51,296 nucleotides of DNA from Prevotella sp. CAG:1031 (lineage in GTDB: Bacteria > Bacteroidota > Bacteroidia > Bacteroidales > Muribaculaceae): NCBI GenBank assembly GCA_000431215.1, contig HF985618.1:54673-105968 (forward strand), in the 5' to 3' direction. A program made the position numbers and the translations under genes. This document shows, piece by piece, positions 26,636 through 33,764 of the stretch (the stretch's first letter is position 1; each line of letters starts with the position of its first letter). The notes beneath the pieces are model-generated. The model saw only the letters and a program-made list of their open reading frames with translations. It made no database searches and had not been told where the DNA came from.

Positions 26636-28843
26636 ATGATACAGACAGTTATTAAGCGTGACGGCCGCATCGTCGGTTATAACGAAGAAAAAATAAAGGC
26701 AGCTATTCGCAAAGCCATGCTTCAGACTGAGAAGGGCGAAGACGAAGGGCTGTTGCAAGGCATCGCCGATCGAATAGGTGTGACCGGTCGCGAACAGATG
26801 ACTGTTGAAGAAATACAGGATTGTGTGGAGCTCGAACTTATGAAGAGCCCGCGAAAAGAGGTCGCCAAACGCTATATAGCGTATCGCGACCAGCGTAACA
26901 TTGCCCGTCGTGCTAAAACCCGTGATATGTTTCTTGAGATCATCGAGGCTAAGAACAACGATGTCACTCGCGAAAACGCGAATATGAACACTGATTCTCC
27001 GGCAGGAATGATGATGAAATTCGCCTCGGAGACAACCAAGCCTTTTGTCGATGATTATCTGCTCGGGGCAGAGGCCCGCGAAGCTGTCCGTCATGGATAT
27101 TTACATATTCATGATAAAGACTATTATCCTACTAAGAGCCTGACATGTGTCCAACACCCTCTCGATAATGTTCTTCGAAACGGCTTCACCGCAGGTCATG
27201 GCGAAAGCCGTCCGGCTCGCCGTATCGAGACCGCATCGGTTATAGCGTGCATCTCGCTTGAAACTGCGCAGAACGAAATGCACGGCGGTCAGGCAATTCC
27301 TGCCTTTGATTTCTATCTCGCTCCTTTCGTCCGCAGCTCGTTTATTGAAGAGCTCAAGTATCTTGAGGCTGTCAGCGGCCAGTCACTGTCTCATCTCTAT
27401 GAGGTTGAGCTCGACGATTTTACAAGTCGCTCCCTTGACGATCTAAAAGACGAACAACGGTTGTTGCAACACGCGGTTAATCGTACTGTCAGCCGTGTTC
27501 ACCAGGCTATGGAGGCCTTTATCCATAATATGAACACGATACATTCGCGTGGTGGCAATCAGGTTGTTTTCAGTTCTATCAATTACGGTACTGACACATC
27601 TGCCGAAGGAAGGTGTATCATTCGCGAACTGCTTAACTCAACTTATGAAGGTGTCGGCAACGGTGCTACGGCCATATTTCCCATACAGATATGGAAAAAG
27701 AAAAAAGGTGTCAACTATATGCCGGAAGACAGAAACTACGACCTTTATCAGCTTGCATGTAAGGTTACTGCACGCCGGTTCTTCCCGAACTTTTTAAATC
27801 TTGATGCTTCTTTCAACCATCACGAAAAATGGCGCGCCGATGATCCTGAACGATATCGCTGGGAGGTTGCCACAATGGGATGCCGCACCCGTGTGTTTGA
27901 AAACCGTTACGGCGAAAAAACATCGATTGGTCGTGGCAACCTTTCGTTTTCTACGATAAATATCGTTCGTCTGGCCATCGAAACGATGATAATCCAGGAT
28001 AAGGAAGAACGTATTCATCGCTTCTTCAGCCGTCTCGATGATCTACTTGAGATTGCCGCCCGGCAGTTGAATGACAGGTTCGATTTTCAGAAAACCGCAC
28101 TCGCGAAACAATTCCCTCTGCTCATGTCAAGACTTTGGTCGGGCGGAGAAACACTGCGGCCTGATGATACAATTGAATCGGTGATAAATCAGGGAACTCT
28201 CGGCATCGGCTTCATAGGTCTTGCCGAATGCCTGGTTGCCCTTACCGGAAAACATCATGGAGAAAGTGAAGAGAGTCAGATGCTTGGACTGAAAATCGTT
28301 TCCCATATGCGTTCCCGTGCCAATGAGTTCTCGGAACAATATGGTCATAATTACAGTATCCTTGCTACACCGGCCGAGGGACTGGCGGGAAGGTTCACGG
28401 CAATGGATCGCCGGTCGTTCGGAATCATTCCGGGAGTGACAGACCGAATTTTCTATACTAACTCAAATCATGTTCCGGTCTATTATCGTTGTTCTCCACG
28501 TCATAAGGCACAAGTGGAAGCTCCTTATCATGAACTTACCGGTGGCGGACATATTTTTTATGTCGAGATAGATGGTGATGCCACCCATAATCCTAAAGCA
28601 ATCAGTGATATTGTTGACCTTATGGATCGCTATAATATAGGATACGGTTCTGTAAATCACAACCGCAACCGCTGTATGGAATGTGGTTATGAGGATGCTC
28701 AGGAAGGTCTTGTAAAGTGCCCGAAGTGCGGAAGCGGCAATATCGACCGTCTGCAGCGTATAACGGGTTATCTTGTCGGTACTACTGATCGCTGGAATAA
28801 AGCCAAACTTGCTGAGTTGCATGACAGGGTTGTCCATAAATAA
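26636..28843 (+). CDS. nrdD: Anaerobic ribonucleoside-triphosphate reductase
   Basis: A 735-residue class III ribonucleotide reductase, which makes dNTPs without oxygen through a glycyl radical. The N-terminal ATP-cone (about 1-95) starts IKRDGRIVGYNEEKIKAAIRKAM and gives allosteric control by ATP/dATP. The C-terminal zinc site is the two CxxC pairs CMEC and CPKC. The glycyl-radical residue is Gly711 in RITGYLVG; E. coli has CGY where this has TGY. Length is normal. nrdG overlaps its 3' end by 23 bp. An anaerobic gut organism would depend on this enzyme. Confidence 0.97.
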   Translation: MIQTVIKRDGRIVGYNEEKIKAAIRKAMLQTEKGEDEGLLQGIADRIGVTGREQMTVEEIQDCVELELMKSPRKEVAKRYIAYRDQRNIARRAKTRDMFLEIIEAKNNDVTRENANMNTDSPAGMMMKFASETTKPFVDDYLLGAEAREAVRHGYLHIHDKDYYPTKSLTCVQHPLDNVLRNGFTAGHGESRPARRIETASVIACISLETAQNEMHGGQAIPAFDFYLAPFVRSSFIEELKYLEAVSGQSLSHLYEVELDDFTSRSLDDLKDEQRLLQHAVNRTVSRVHQAMEAFIHNMNTIHSRGGNQVVFSSINYGTDTSAEGRCIIRELLNSTYEGVGNGATAIFPIQIWKKKKGVNYMPEDRNYDLYQLACKVTARRFFPNFLNLDASFNHHEKWRADDPERYRWEVATMGCRTRVFENRYGEKTSIGRGNLSFSTINIVRLAIETMIIQDKEERIHRFFSRLDDLLEIAARQLNDRFDFQKTALAKQFPLLMSRLWSGGETLRPDDTIESVINQGTLGIGFIGLAECLVALTGKHHGESEESQMLGLKIVSHMRSRANEFSEQYGHNYSILATPAEGLAGRFTAMDRRSFGIIPGVTDRIFYTNSNHVPVYYRCSPRHKAQVEAPYHELTGGGHIFYVEIDGDATHNPKAISDIVDLMDRYNIGYGSVNHNRNRCMECGYEDAQEGLVKCPKCGSGNIDRLQRITGYLVGTTDRWNKAKLAELHDRVVHK

Positions 28844-29315
28844 ACCGACATTAAGAGTTCTGGATATTATTGCCGGCACCTCGGTGGATGGTCCGGGGCT
28901 GCGCACTTCTGTATATCTTGCCGGTTGCAATCATGAATGTCCGGGTTGTCATAATCCCCAGTCGTGGGATTTGACGGGAGGTCGGGAAATGACTGTAGAT
29001 GAGATCGTCGATATTATTGAAGCCGAAGAATATCCAGTGACACTTACGGGCGGCGATCCTCTTTGTCAGCCCGAAGGAACAGCTGCATTGGCAAGAGCCA
29101 TAAAAGAACGGCTCGGCTACGATATATGGCTCTATACCGGCTATACTATAGAAGAAATAGAGGCAGACGAACGATTATACAACACAATAGGCCACGTCGA
29201 CACTATTGTCGACGGGCCCTTTGTATTGTCTGAGCGCGACTTAAGCCTATGTTTCAGAGGCTCGCGGAATCAGCGGATAATAAAGCTCAACGAGCGTCGG
29301 CATCAGCCACAGTAA
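28821..29315 (+). CDS. nrdG: Anaerobic ribonucleotide reductase activating protein (radical SAM)
   Basis: A 164-residue radical SAM activase that installs the glycyl radical on NrdD. The start is ATG 28821 (MTGLSINKPTLRVLDIIAG), giving the standard length; a longer frame upstream lies inside nrdD. The cluster motif is CNHECPGC (CxxxCxxC), followed by HNPQSWD. TLTGGDPLCQP is the SAM-binding GGE-like segment, and the C-terminal VDGPFVLSERDLSLCFRGSRNQRI is typical of NrdG. Its last 13 bp overlap the convergent glutamine synthetase gene. Confidence 0.96.
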   Translation: MTGLSINKPTLRVLDIIAGTSVDGPGLRTSVYLAGCNHECPGCHNPQSWDLTGGREMTVDEIVDIIEAEEYPVTLTGGDPLCQPEGTAALARAIKERLGYDIWLYTGYTIEEIEADERLYNTIGHVDTIVDGPFVLSERDLSLCFRGSRNQRIIKLNERRHQPQ

Positions 29316-30820
29316 AGGTGACGTTCAACGAGGGTGTGCATCAGTGAGGGATTGTTCAATGCCTCACGTGTCTCGGTGTCGTCGTAGCTGCGTAACCGGG
29401 TCTCGATTCCGTCAATCATTGCCGGTGAGAAAATGCCTTTTTCTTCGAAAATATGGCGTTTGGCTTCAAGGCAGTCGGCCGATTCATTGCAGGTGCACGG
29501 AAGCTGTTCGAGCTGGCTCAGACGATCGGCATTTTCGGCATTGTGAATGTTGACGTCGACATAGGTACGGGCGGCTATATCGAGAGCGTCAGCCATTTCA
29601 AATCCGTGGCGCACGGCGACAGCCAGTCCTGCTAACAACTGGTAGACGTCGGCCGAACCGTCGGCGTTTCTTATTTCAACAGTCTGTTTCTGACGGGGAT
29701 CGATTGCGAGGGCTTCGTCATTTGTGTCGATTCCATTGATATCTGCCGACATATCAGCATCTGCAGCCCACCCTAACGGAACCCTGACAAGTACCGAACG
29801 GTTACGGTCGCCCCAGCATACATTGGTCGGAGCTTCCTGATGAGGAACGAGGCGGAAATAGCTTGTCGGAGTGGTATTCCCGAATGCCGTCAGTGCCGGA
29901 GCTAAAGTCATAAGTCCGGCTATTGCACGACGGGCGTCATCGCTGAGACGCCGTTTGTCGTCGAGCATACGGCTCTTGCCTGTAGCGGCATCTACAAGAC
30001 GCATGTGGACATGAAGTCCGGAACCTGCTTTTCCGGTGGTGATTTTCGGTGCGAATGTTACATCGAGTCCCTGACGCCAGGCAAGGTTGCGGATCACCCA
30101 TTTGGCGAGCATCAGCTGATCGGCTGCTTCAATAGCATCGACCGGAACGAATTCTATTTCGTTCTGTTCATATACCCGGCCGTCGGAGGTAAAGTTGCCG
30201 ACTTCGCTATGACCGTATTTGATCATTCCTCCCGTTTGGGCGATATAGTTCATGCAGAGAACTCTGAAATCGTTAGTTTTGGCAAAAGGAGCGCTCTCAT
30301 GATAACCGTGTTGGTCAACAGCCGGGAAATATGGAGTTGCGTTGTCAATGACGTAGTATTCAAGTTCTCCCATTGCTTCGAATCTCATACCGGTAGCTTC
30401 GGTGAATGCCTCACAGGCTTTACGGAGCGTCTGTTCGGGTGAACTGTCGAGCCGGTGACCGTCTTTGTCGAAAAACGAGCACAGAAGTGTTAGGGTCGGA
30501 ATTTCCGCGAACGGGTCGACAAAAGCCGTAGAGAATCGCGGGATAACATAAAGATCGCTTGAACCGGCGCTGATAAACGGGAAAAGCGACGAGCCGTCGA
30601 CACGTTCTCCGAGAGTCAGAATCGTTTCAAGGTATTCCATCGAAGTGATGACAAAATTTAGGGTCTTAAGGCGCCCGTCGGCTGCCGGATACATGAAATT
30701 TACCATCTCGATGTCGTTGTCGACAATGAATCGGATGATGTCTTTTCGAGTGAATTCGTTTGCCGGCTTTTTCAGATAGCTTACGACGCGATTCTTGCTG
30801 AGTTCAATTTTCTTATCCAT
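29303..30820 (-). CDS. Glutamine synthetase family protein (about 500-residue Bacteroidales form)
   Basis: A 505-residue glutamine synthetase, condensing ammonia and glutamate with ATP. Recognisable elements are the beta-grasp N-terminal domain (IEMVNFMYPAADGRLKTLNF), the metal-site segment MGELEYYVI, the ATP-binding segment APKITTGKAGSGLHVHMRL and the glutamate-site region PTNVCWGDRNRSVLVRVPLG. The last two differ from the E. coli GlnA motifs. It is not the 730-residue GSIII type also common in Bacteroidales. I therefore leave the symbol empty: it may be the main GlnA or a specialised paralogue. Own -7 box upstream. Convergent with nrdG. Confidence 0.88.
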   Translation of the reverse strand: MDKKIELSKNRVVSYLKKPANEFTRKDIIRFIVDNDIEMVNFMYPAADGRLKTLNFVITSMEYLETILTLGERVDGSSLFPFISAGSSDLYVIPRFSTAFVDPFAEIPTLTLLCSFFDKDGHRLDSSPEQTLRKACEAFTEATGMRFEAMGELEYYVIDNATPYFPAVDQHGYHESAPFAKTNDFRVLCMNYIAQTGGMIKYGHSEVGNFTSDGRVYEQNEIEFVPVDAIEAADQLMLAKWVIRNLAWRQGLDVTFAPKITTGKAGSGLHVHMRLVDAATGKSRMLDDKRRLSDDARRAIAGLMTLAPALTAFGNTTPTSYFRLVPHQEAPTNVCWGDRNRSVLVRVPLGWAADADMSADINGIDTNDEALAIDPRQKQTVEIRNADGSADVYQLLAGLAVAVRHGFEMADALDIAARTYVDVNIHNAENADRLSQLEQLPCTCNESADCLEAKRHIFEEKGIFSPAMIDGIETRLRSYDDTETREALNNPSLMHTLVERHLYCG

Positions 30821-30843
30821 GTCAAAGATTTAAGGTGTGTTCG

Positions 30844-30851
30844 CAAAGATA
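30844..30851 (-). promoter_or_regulatory. Probable -7 element for glutamine synthetase
   Basis: TATCTTTG on the minus strand, 23 bp before the ATG at 30820. No TTTG at 19-21 bp upstream is seen, so activation by a regulator is possible. Confidence 0.55.
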
Positions 30852-30884
30852 GCTGCGAAAACGACACGGATAACGGTATTAACT

Positions 30885-32267
30885 TTATTTAACTTCCTCG
30901 ACACTGATGTCAATAGAAGCAAGCTCTATGTCGCGCCCTTTGTCACTATGTAGGTCGATCTGTTCAACAATATTTTCAATTGATTTAAAGTGTTTGTCGA
31001 AGCTTGGGATAAAATTATTAGCACCCATTTTTCGCAATAACACAACCATGGAATCAACTTTGTAGAACTGTGGCTCGCGGCATGGAGCCAGAGGCAGGTT
31101 GTCGAGATCTTCTGCATCTGAGCCGACAGGCACAGTATGGCATATCAGTTTTTGTTCGAGCAAACGGCCTACCACCGGATCGACAAGCCTTTCCGGCAAT
31201 CCGAAAGTTTCGGCAATCTCCAGTTTCGACATAGGGCGCAAGCCATATTTGAACCTCTTTACTATTACCGTCAGGATGGCCAGCTCGACTTTGATGCGAT
31301 AGTTGTCGGAAATAGTGTCGACCTGACGTTCATAACTGAATGAGTTGAGATTCTGAAGTGAACAGCATATCCCGGCTCCGATAAAAGTTATGAGCCATAC
31401 GAGCTGGAGCCATATCAACAGTAAAGGCAGAAATGAGAAGCTGCCGTAAATTGCATTATATTTGGCAACATACATCTGGCCTGAAACGAACAGCCACTGA
31501 AGAATCTGGAAACCGGTTCCGGCGAGAACTCCGGCAATGGCGGCATTCTTGAATGATACTTTTGCGTTTGGGATCCAGGCGTAGCAGCCTGCGAAAAACA
31601 ACCATGTCAGCACGACTGATGCACCGTCAAGACCGAGTTGCACTGCGTCACTCAAAATGCCGATGTCAAAAAACGTTCTAAGAGTTTTCGACATGAACAC
31701 CTGTATGCCGCTTGAACAGATCAGCAATATAGGCAAGATGAGCAGAATTGCTATATAGTCAGTGATTTTGCGCCATTGTGTGCGGCGCGTCTTGACGTTC
31801 CATATTGAGTTGAACACATCTTCCACACTGCTCAGCAGCGATATGAGAGTCCATAGAAGAAAAACTATACCTATGCCTACGAAAAGGCCTCCTGAGGCTT
31901 GGGCCAGACAAGTGTCGACCCATCCGAACGACATATCGAGCACTTTTGAGTTACTCGGGAATAGACTGTAGAGTTCGCGCTGAAGATAATCCTGAAGGCC
32001 GAAGCCGCGTCCGATAGCCATAAGTAGCGCCAGCATCGGCACAATAGCCAGAACTGTGCGATAAGTCATTGCGCAGGCTTTGCTCTGGAGGCTGCCGTCG
32101 AGAAAACCGCGGACAGTAAGATTGATGGTCTTGACGAGATTTACCTTGAAAGAGCGGTGTGAGTCTTGCCACACTCCTTCGTCGTAGTATCTGTAAGCTT
32201 CCATTGCCCGAGCACGAATGCGCTCGAAAAATGATGGGGTTCCGGAAGAGTTTTTTGACGATGACAT
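30885..32267 (-). CDS. YihY/BrkB family inner-membrane protein with C-terminal winged-helix-like region
   Basis: A 460-residue protein. About residues 40-310 form the YihY/BrkB membrane domain with six hydrophobic segments (for example AIVPMLALLMAIG, GLFVGIGIVFLLWTLISLLSS, ILLILPILLICSSGIQ, LLLIWLQLVWLITFIGAGICC). Family members were once called RNase BN in error; their role is unknown, possibly transport. The C-terminal 150 residues (RIKVELAILTVIVKRFKYG, then KLEIAETFGLPERLVDPVVGRLLEQKLI) look like a winged-helix domain, a common add-on in Bacteroidetes homologues. It starts 13 bp beyond the T-run of rnpB on the same strand, so it may depend on read-through from rnpB; I see no promoter between them. 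Confidence 0.88.
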   Translation of the reverse strand: MSSSKNSSGTPSFFERIRARAMEAYRYYDEGVWQDSHRSFKVNLVKTINLTVRGFLDGSLQSKACAMTYRTVLAIVPMLALLMAIGRGFGLQDYLQRELYSLFPSNSKVLDMSFGWVDTCLAQASGGLFVGIGIVFLLWTLISLLSSVEDVFNSIWNVKTRRTQWRKITDYIAILLILPILLICSSGIQVFMSKTLRTFFDIGILSDAVQLGLDGASVVLTWLFFAGCYAWIPNAKVSFKNAAIAGVLAGTGFQILQWLFVSGQMYVAKYNAIYGSFSFLPLLLIWLQLVWLITFIGAGICCSLQNLNSFSYERQVDTISDNYRIKVELAILTVIVKRFKYGLRPMSKLEIAETFGLPERLVDPVVGRLLEQKLICHTVPVGSDAEDLDNLPLAPCREPQFYKVDSMVVLLRKMGANNFIPSFDKHFKSIENIVEQIDLHSDKGRDIELASIDISVEEVK

Positions 32268-32279
32268 GTCGTTGAATGT

Positions 32280-32735
32280 AAAAAATGTGCGGAGAGACTG
32301 GAGCTGCGGTCATAAGCCGGGTTATGTCATGGCGACACTTCGACCGGATTCTCTAATGAAGAGCATGGTATCGGCCATCGCCATGTTCGTGTCATTTATC
32401 TCGACGGTATGTTGCCACACCGTTCTGTCGGCGAATATCCGACAAGCAGCCTACCCCCCGGCAAAGGACGAGCAATCCTTACAGATGCCGGTATACTTGG
32501 CTTTGCAACCCATGAGATGTGCGGCGCCGTATGTCACCATACGGTCCGGTGAGCTCTTACCTCGCCTTTTCACCCTTACCGGCTTGGCCGGCGGTTATTT
32601 TCTGTCACACTTGCTCTGCCGTTACCGACAGCTTCCCGTTAGGAAACATGGTGCTCTTCGTTGCCCGGACTTTCCTCCGGCCGCTCATGCGTCGGTCGGC
32701 GACACGATAGGCCGAGCTCCGTGCTCTCCAGCACT
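32280..32735 (-). ncRNA. rnpB: RNase P RNA (class A) with terminal T-run
   Basis: The catalytic RNA that matures tRNA 5' ends. On the minus strand the conserved core is obvious: GAGGAAAGTCCGGGC near 32675, ACAGAAAATAACCGCC, GGTAAGGGTGAAA with GGTAAGAGCTCACCG, GCCGGGGGGTAGGC, GATAAATGACA and AACCCGGCTTATGACC near 32310. P1 pairs GTGC(T)GGAGAG at the 5' end with CTCTCCGCAC at the 3' end, directly followed by a T6 run (32285-32280) that makes P1 double as a terminator-like structure. The mature RNA should span about 32735-32287, roughly 450 nt, longer than the 377-nt E. coli RNA; part of the excess is an enlarged stem at 32328-32385 before the AACCCGGCTTAT segment. Ends are estimates to a few nucleotides. 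Confidence 0.95.
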
Positions 32736-32740
32736 TTCTG

Positions 32741-32771
32741 CAAAGATAGCGATTTTCGCCTATGTCGCAAA
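32741..32771 (-). promoter_or_regulatory. rnpB promoter
   Basis: TTTG (32768-32771), 19 bp, TATCTTTG (32741-32748) on the minus strand: a perfect consensus, placing the start of the RNA at about 32735. Confidence 0.85.
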
Positions 32772-32809
32772 ATATTATGGATAGCATCAGAATAATTGTG
32801 AAAGGTTCT

Positions 32810-32869
32810 ATGCCGGCAACCGGCTGAGCTTTTTGCGATTGCGGTTAATCCGGGTGAACACGCCCGGCA
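32810..32869. other. Structured intergenic segment between rnpB and the orphan gene
   Basis: ATGCCGG (32810-32816) can pair with CCGGCAT (32863-32869), and inside lie alternative hairpins GCCGG-CAA-CCGGC (32812-32824, followed by a T5 run) and CCGGGTG-AACA-CGCCCGG (32850-32867). No promoter lies close upstream on the plus strand. It might be a small RNA, or terminator debris. Not assigned. Confidence 0.35.
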
Positions 32870-32908
32870 TCGGAAATAATTGACCTTGCGAATATTCTGT
32901 CGGATTTC

Positions 32909-32939
32909 TTTGAGCTTTACAGATGTATGACTATCTTTA
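32909..32939 (+). promoter_or_regulatory. Promoter of the orphan gene
   Basis: TTTG (32909-32912), 19 bp, TATCTTTA (32932-32939; one mismatch to TAnnTTTG). Predicted start near 32945, leader about 20 nt before ATG 32967. Confidence 0.7.
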
Positions 32940-32966
32940 AGCCATTGAATCGATAAATAGAATGAG

Positions 32967-33353
32967 ATGATAAAAGTTGTCTATATCGCCACAGACTTGA
33001 TTAAGACTGACGAGGGTTACTGTTTCAATGCCGTATATGCATTCAAAACCATGACAAGTGTGAGTGGCTACGAGAAATACCTCAGAAGTTCAGGCAAAGA
33101 CCATCTATTATCAGTTACATCGGCTGCTGTTGACATCGACCTCTCAACTATCAATGTCGTAACGGAGCTTAAAGTCGCAGATGGAGATGTTCAATACATT
33201 GCGTCGCATGTTTTCGAGCATTACGATGATGCCCGTGACTATGTTGCTAACATAGATTGTGCTCAGTCGGAAATAAAGACTGAGCACAACGCTGTTAAAA
33301 TTTCATCACGCTTCTCTCCAGAGATTCTTCATGACGGCTGGGCAGAGTTCTGA
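32967..33353 (+). CDS. Hypothetical protein of 128 residues
   Basis: I do not recognise this protein. It begins MIKVVYIATDLIKTDEGYCF and has no signal peptide, membrane segment, P-loop or cysteine cluster. Composition is mixed alpha/beta with a C-terminal acidic-aromatic end (HDGWAEF). It is probably cytoplasmic. Support for its being a gene is a well-formed promoter at the right distance, a normal ATG, and an uninterrupted frame that ends exactly where the convergent folK frame ends: TGA at 33351-33353 abuts the folK stop at 33354-33356. Its 3' part contains two adjacent inverted repeats (33239-33289) that also shape the protein sequence there. It may be confined to close relatives; a homology search would settle that. 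Confidence 0.65.
   Translation: MIKVVYIATDLIKTDEGYCFNAVYAFKTMTSVSGYEKYLRSSGKDHLLSVTSAAVDIDLSTINVVTELKVADGDVQYIASHVFEHYDDARDYVANIDCAQSEIKTEHNAVKISSRFSPEILHDGWAEF
33239..33289. repeat. Two adjacent perfect inverted repeats inside the orphan gene
   Basis: First CTATGTT-GCT-AACATAG (33239-33255; 7-bp arms, 3-nt loop), then TTGTGCTCAGTC (33257-33268) with GACTGAGCACAA (33278-33289; 12-bp arms, 9-nt loop GGAAATAAA). Lying 65 bp beyond the folK stop on the minus strand, the large hairpin could terminate the acyltransferase-folK operon from within the convergent gene. On the plus strand it could protect or attenuate the orphan mRNA. There is no strong T-run on either side. Confidence 0.75.
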
Positions 33354-33764
33354 TTACAACTGATACTGGAAAGCACCGTCGGCGAGCAACTCACGATAGC
33401 CGCGGTTGAAATACGGCTGTTCGAAATCGTTCTGACGTTCAATGCGGCCGTCCCAAATGACAAGATCGAGATCAAGAGTGACTCTCTTTTCTCGTCGAGC
33501 CTGTTCGTCGCGCCCGTGTTTAAGTTCAAGTTTTTTGAGCTTCTCCGATAGTTCGTTGTGGCTCATTTCTGTTAATCCGGCCATAACGGCATTGGTATAC
33601 GTAGAACCGTCGCCGCTAATTGATGCGGATTGATAAAAGTTTGAAACAGATGACTTTCTGAAAATCGTTTGAAGCGTTTGAACAGCCTGCTCCATCTGAA
33701 ATTCAGCGTCGTCGGTGTTCGATGCCAGCCCGATCACAAATGAGGTCATGTTGCTGAGACTCAT
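33354..33764 (-). CDS. folK: 2-amino-4-hydroxy-6-hydroxymethyldihydropteridine pyrophosphokinase (HPPK), short form
   Basis: A 136-residue protein resembling HPPK, which transfers pyrophosphate from ATP to 6-hydroxymethyl-dihydropterin in folate synthesis. Matching features are VIGLASNTDD near the N-terminus (for GLGSNLGD), the segment LKKLELKHGRDEQARREKRV and the metal-binding TLDLDLVIWDGRI with its two Asp. The family norm is about 160 residues, so it is short, lacking part of the C-terminal end, and the first motif is weak. A specialised HPPK-like paralogue cannot be ruled out. The ATG overlaps the tex stop (ATGA), so it is coupled to tex. No folB or folP is adjacent, although a 5-formyl-THF cyclo-ligase gene occurs at 50439. 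Confidence 0.78.
   Translation of the reverse strand: MSLSNMTSFVIGLASNTDDAEFQMEQAVQTLQTIFRKSSVSNFYQSASISGDGSTYTNAVMAGLTEMSHNELSEKLKKLELKHGRDEQARREKRVTLDLDLVIWDGRIERQNDFEQPYFNRGYRELLADGAFQYQL

Noticed and set aside
26522..27094. Minus-strand frame of 190 codons overlapping the start of nrdD
   Set aside because: It covers the nrdD promoter and ATP-cone coding region in antisense; the protein has no family character.
32218..32784. Plus-strand open frame of 188 codons across 32.2-32.8 kb
   Set aside because: It lies antisense to the RNase P RNA, whose conserved core is unmistakable, and runs into its promoter.
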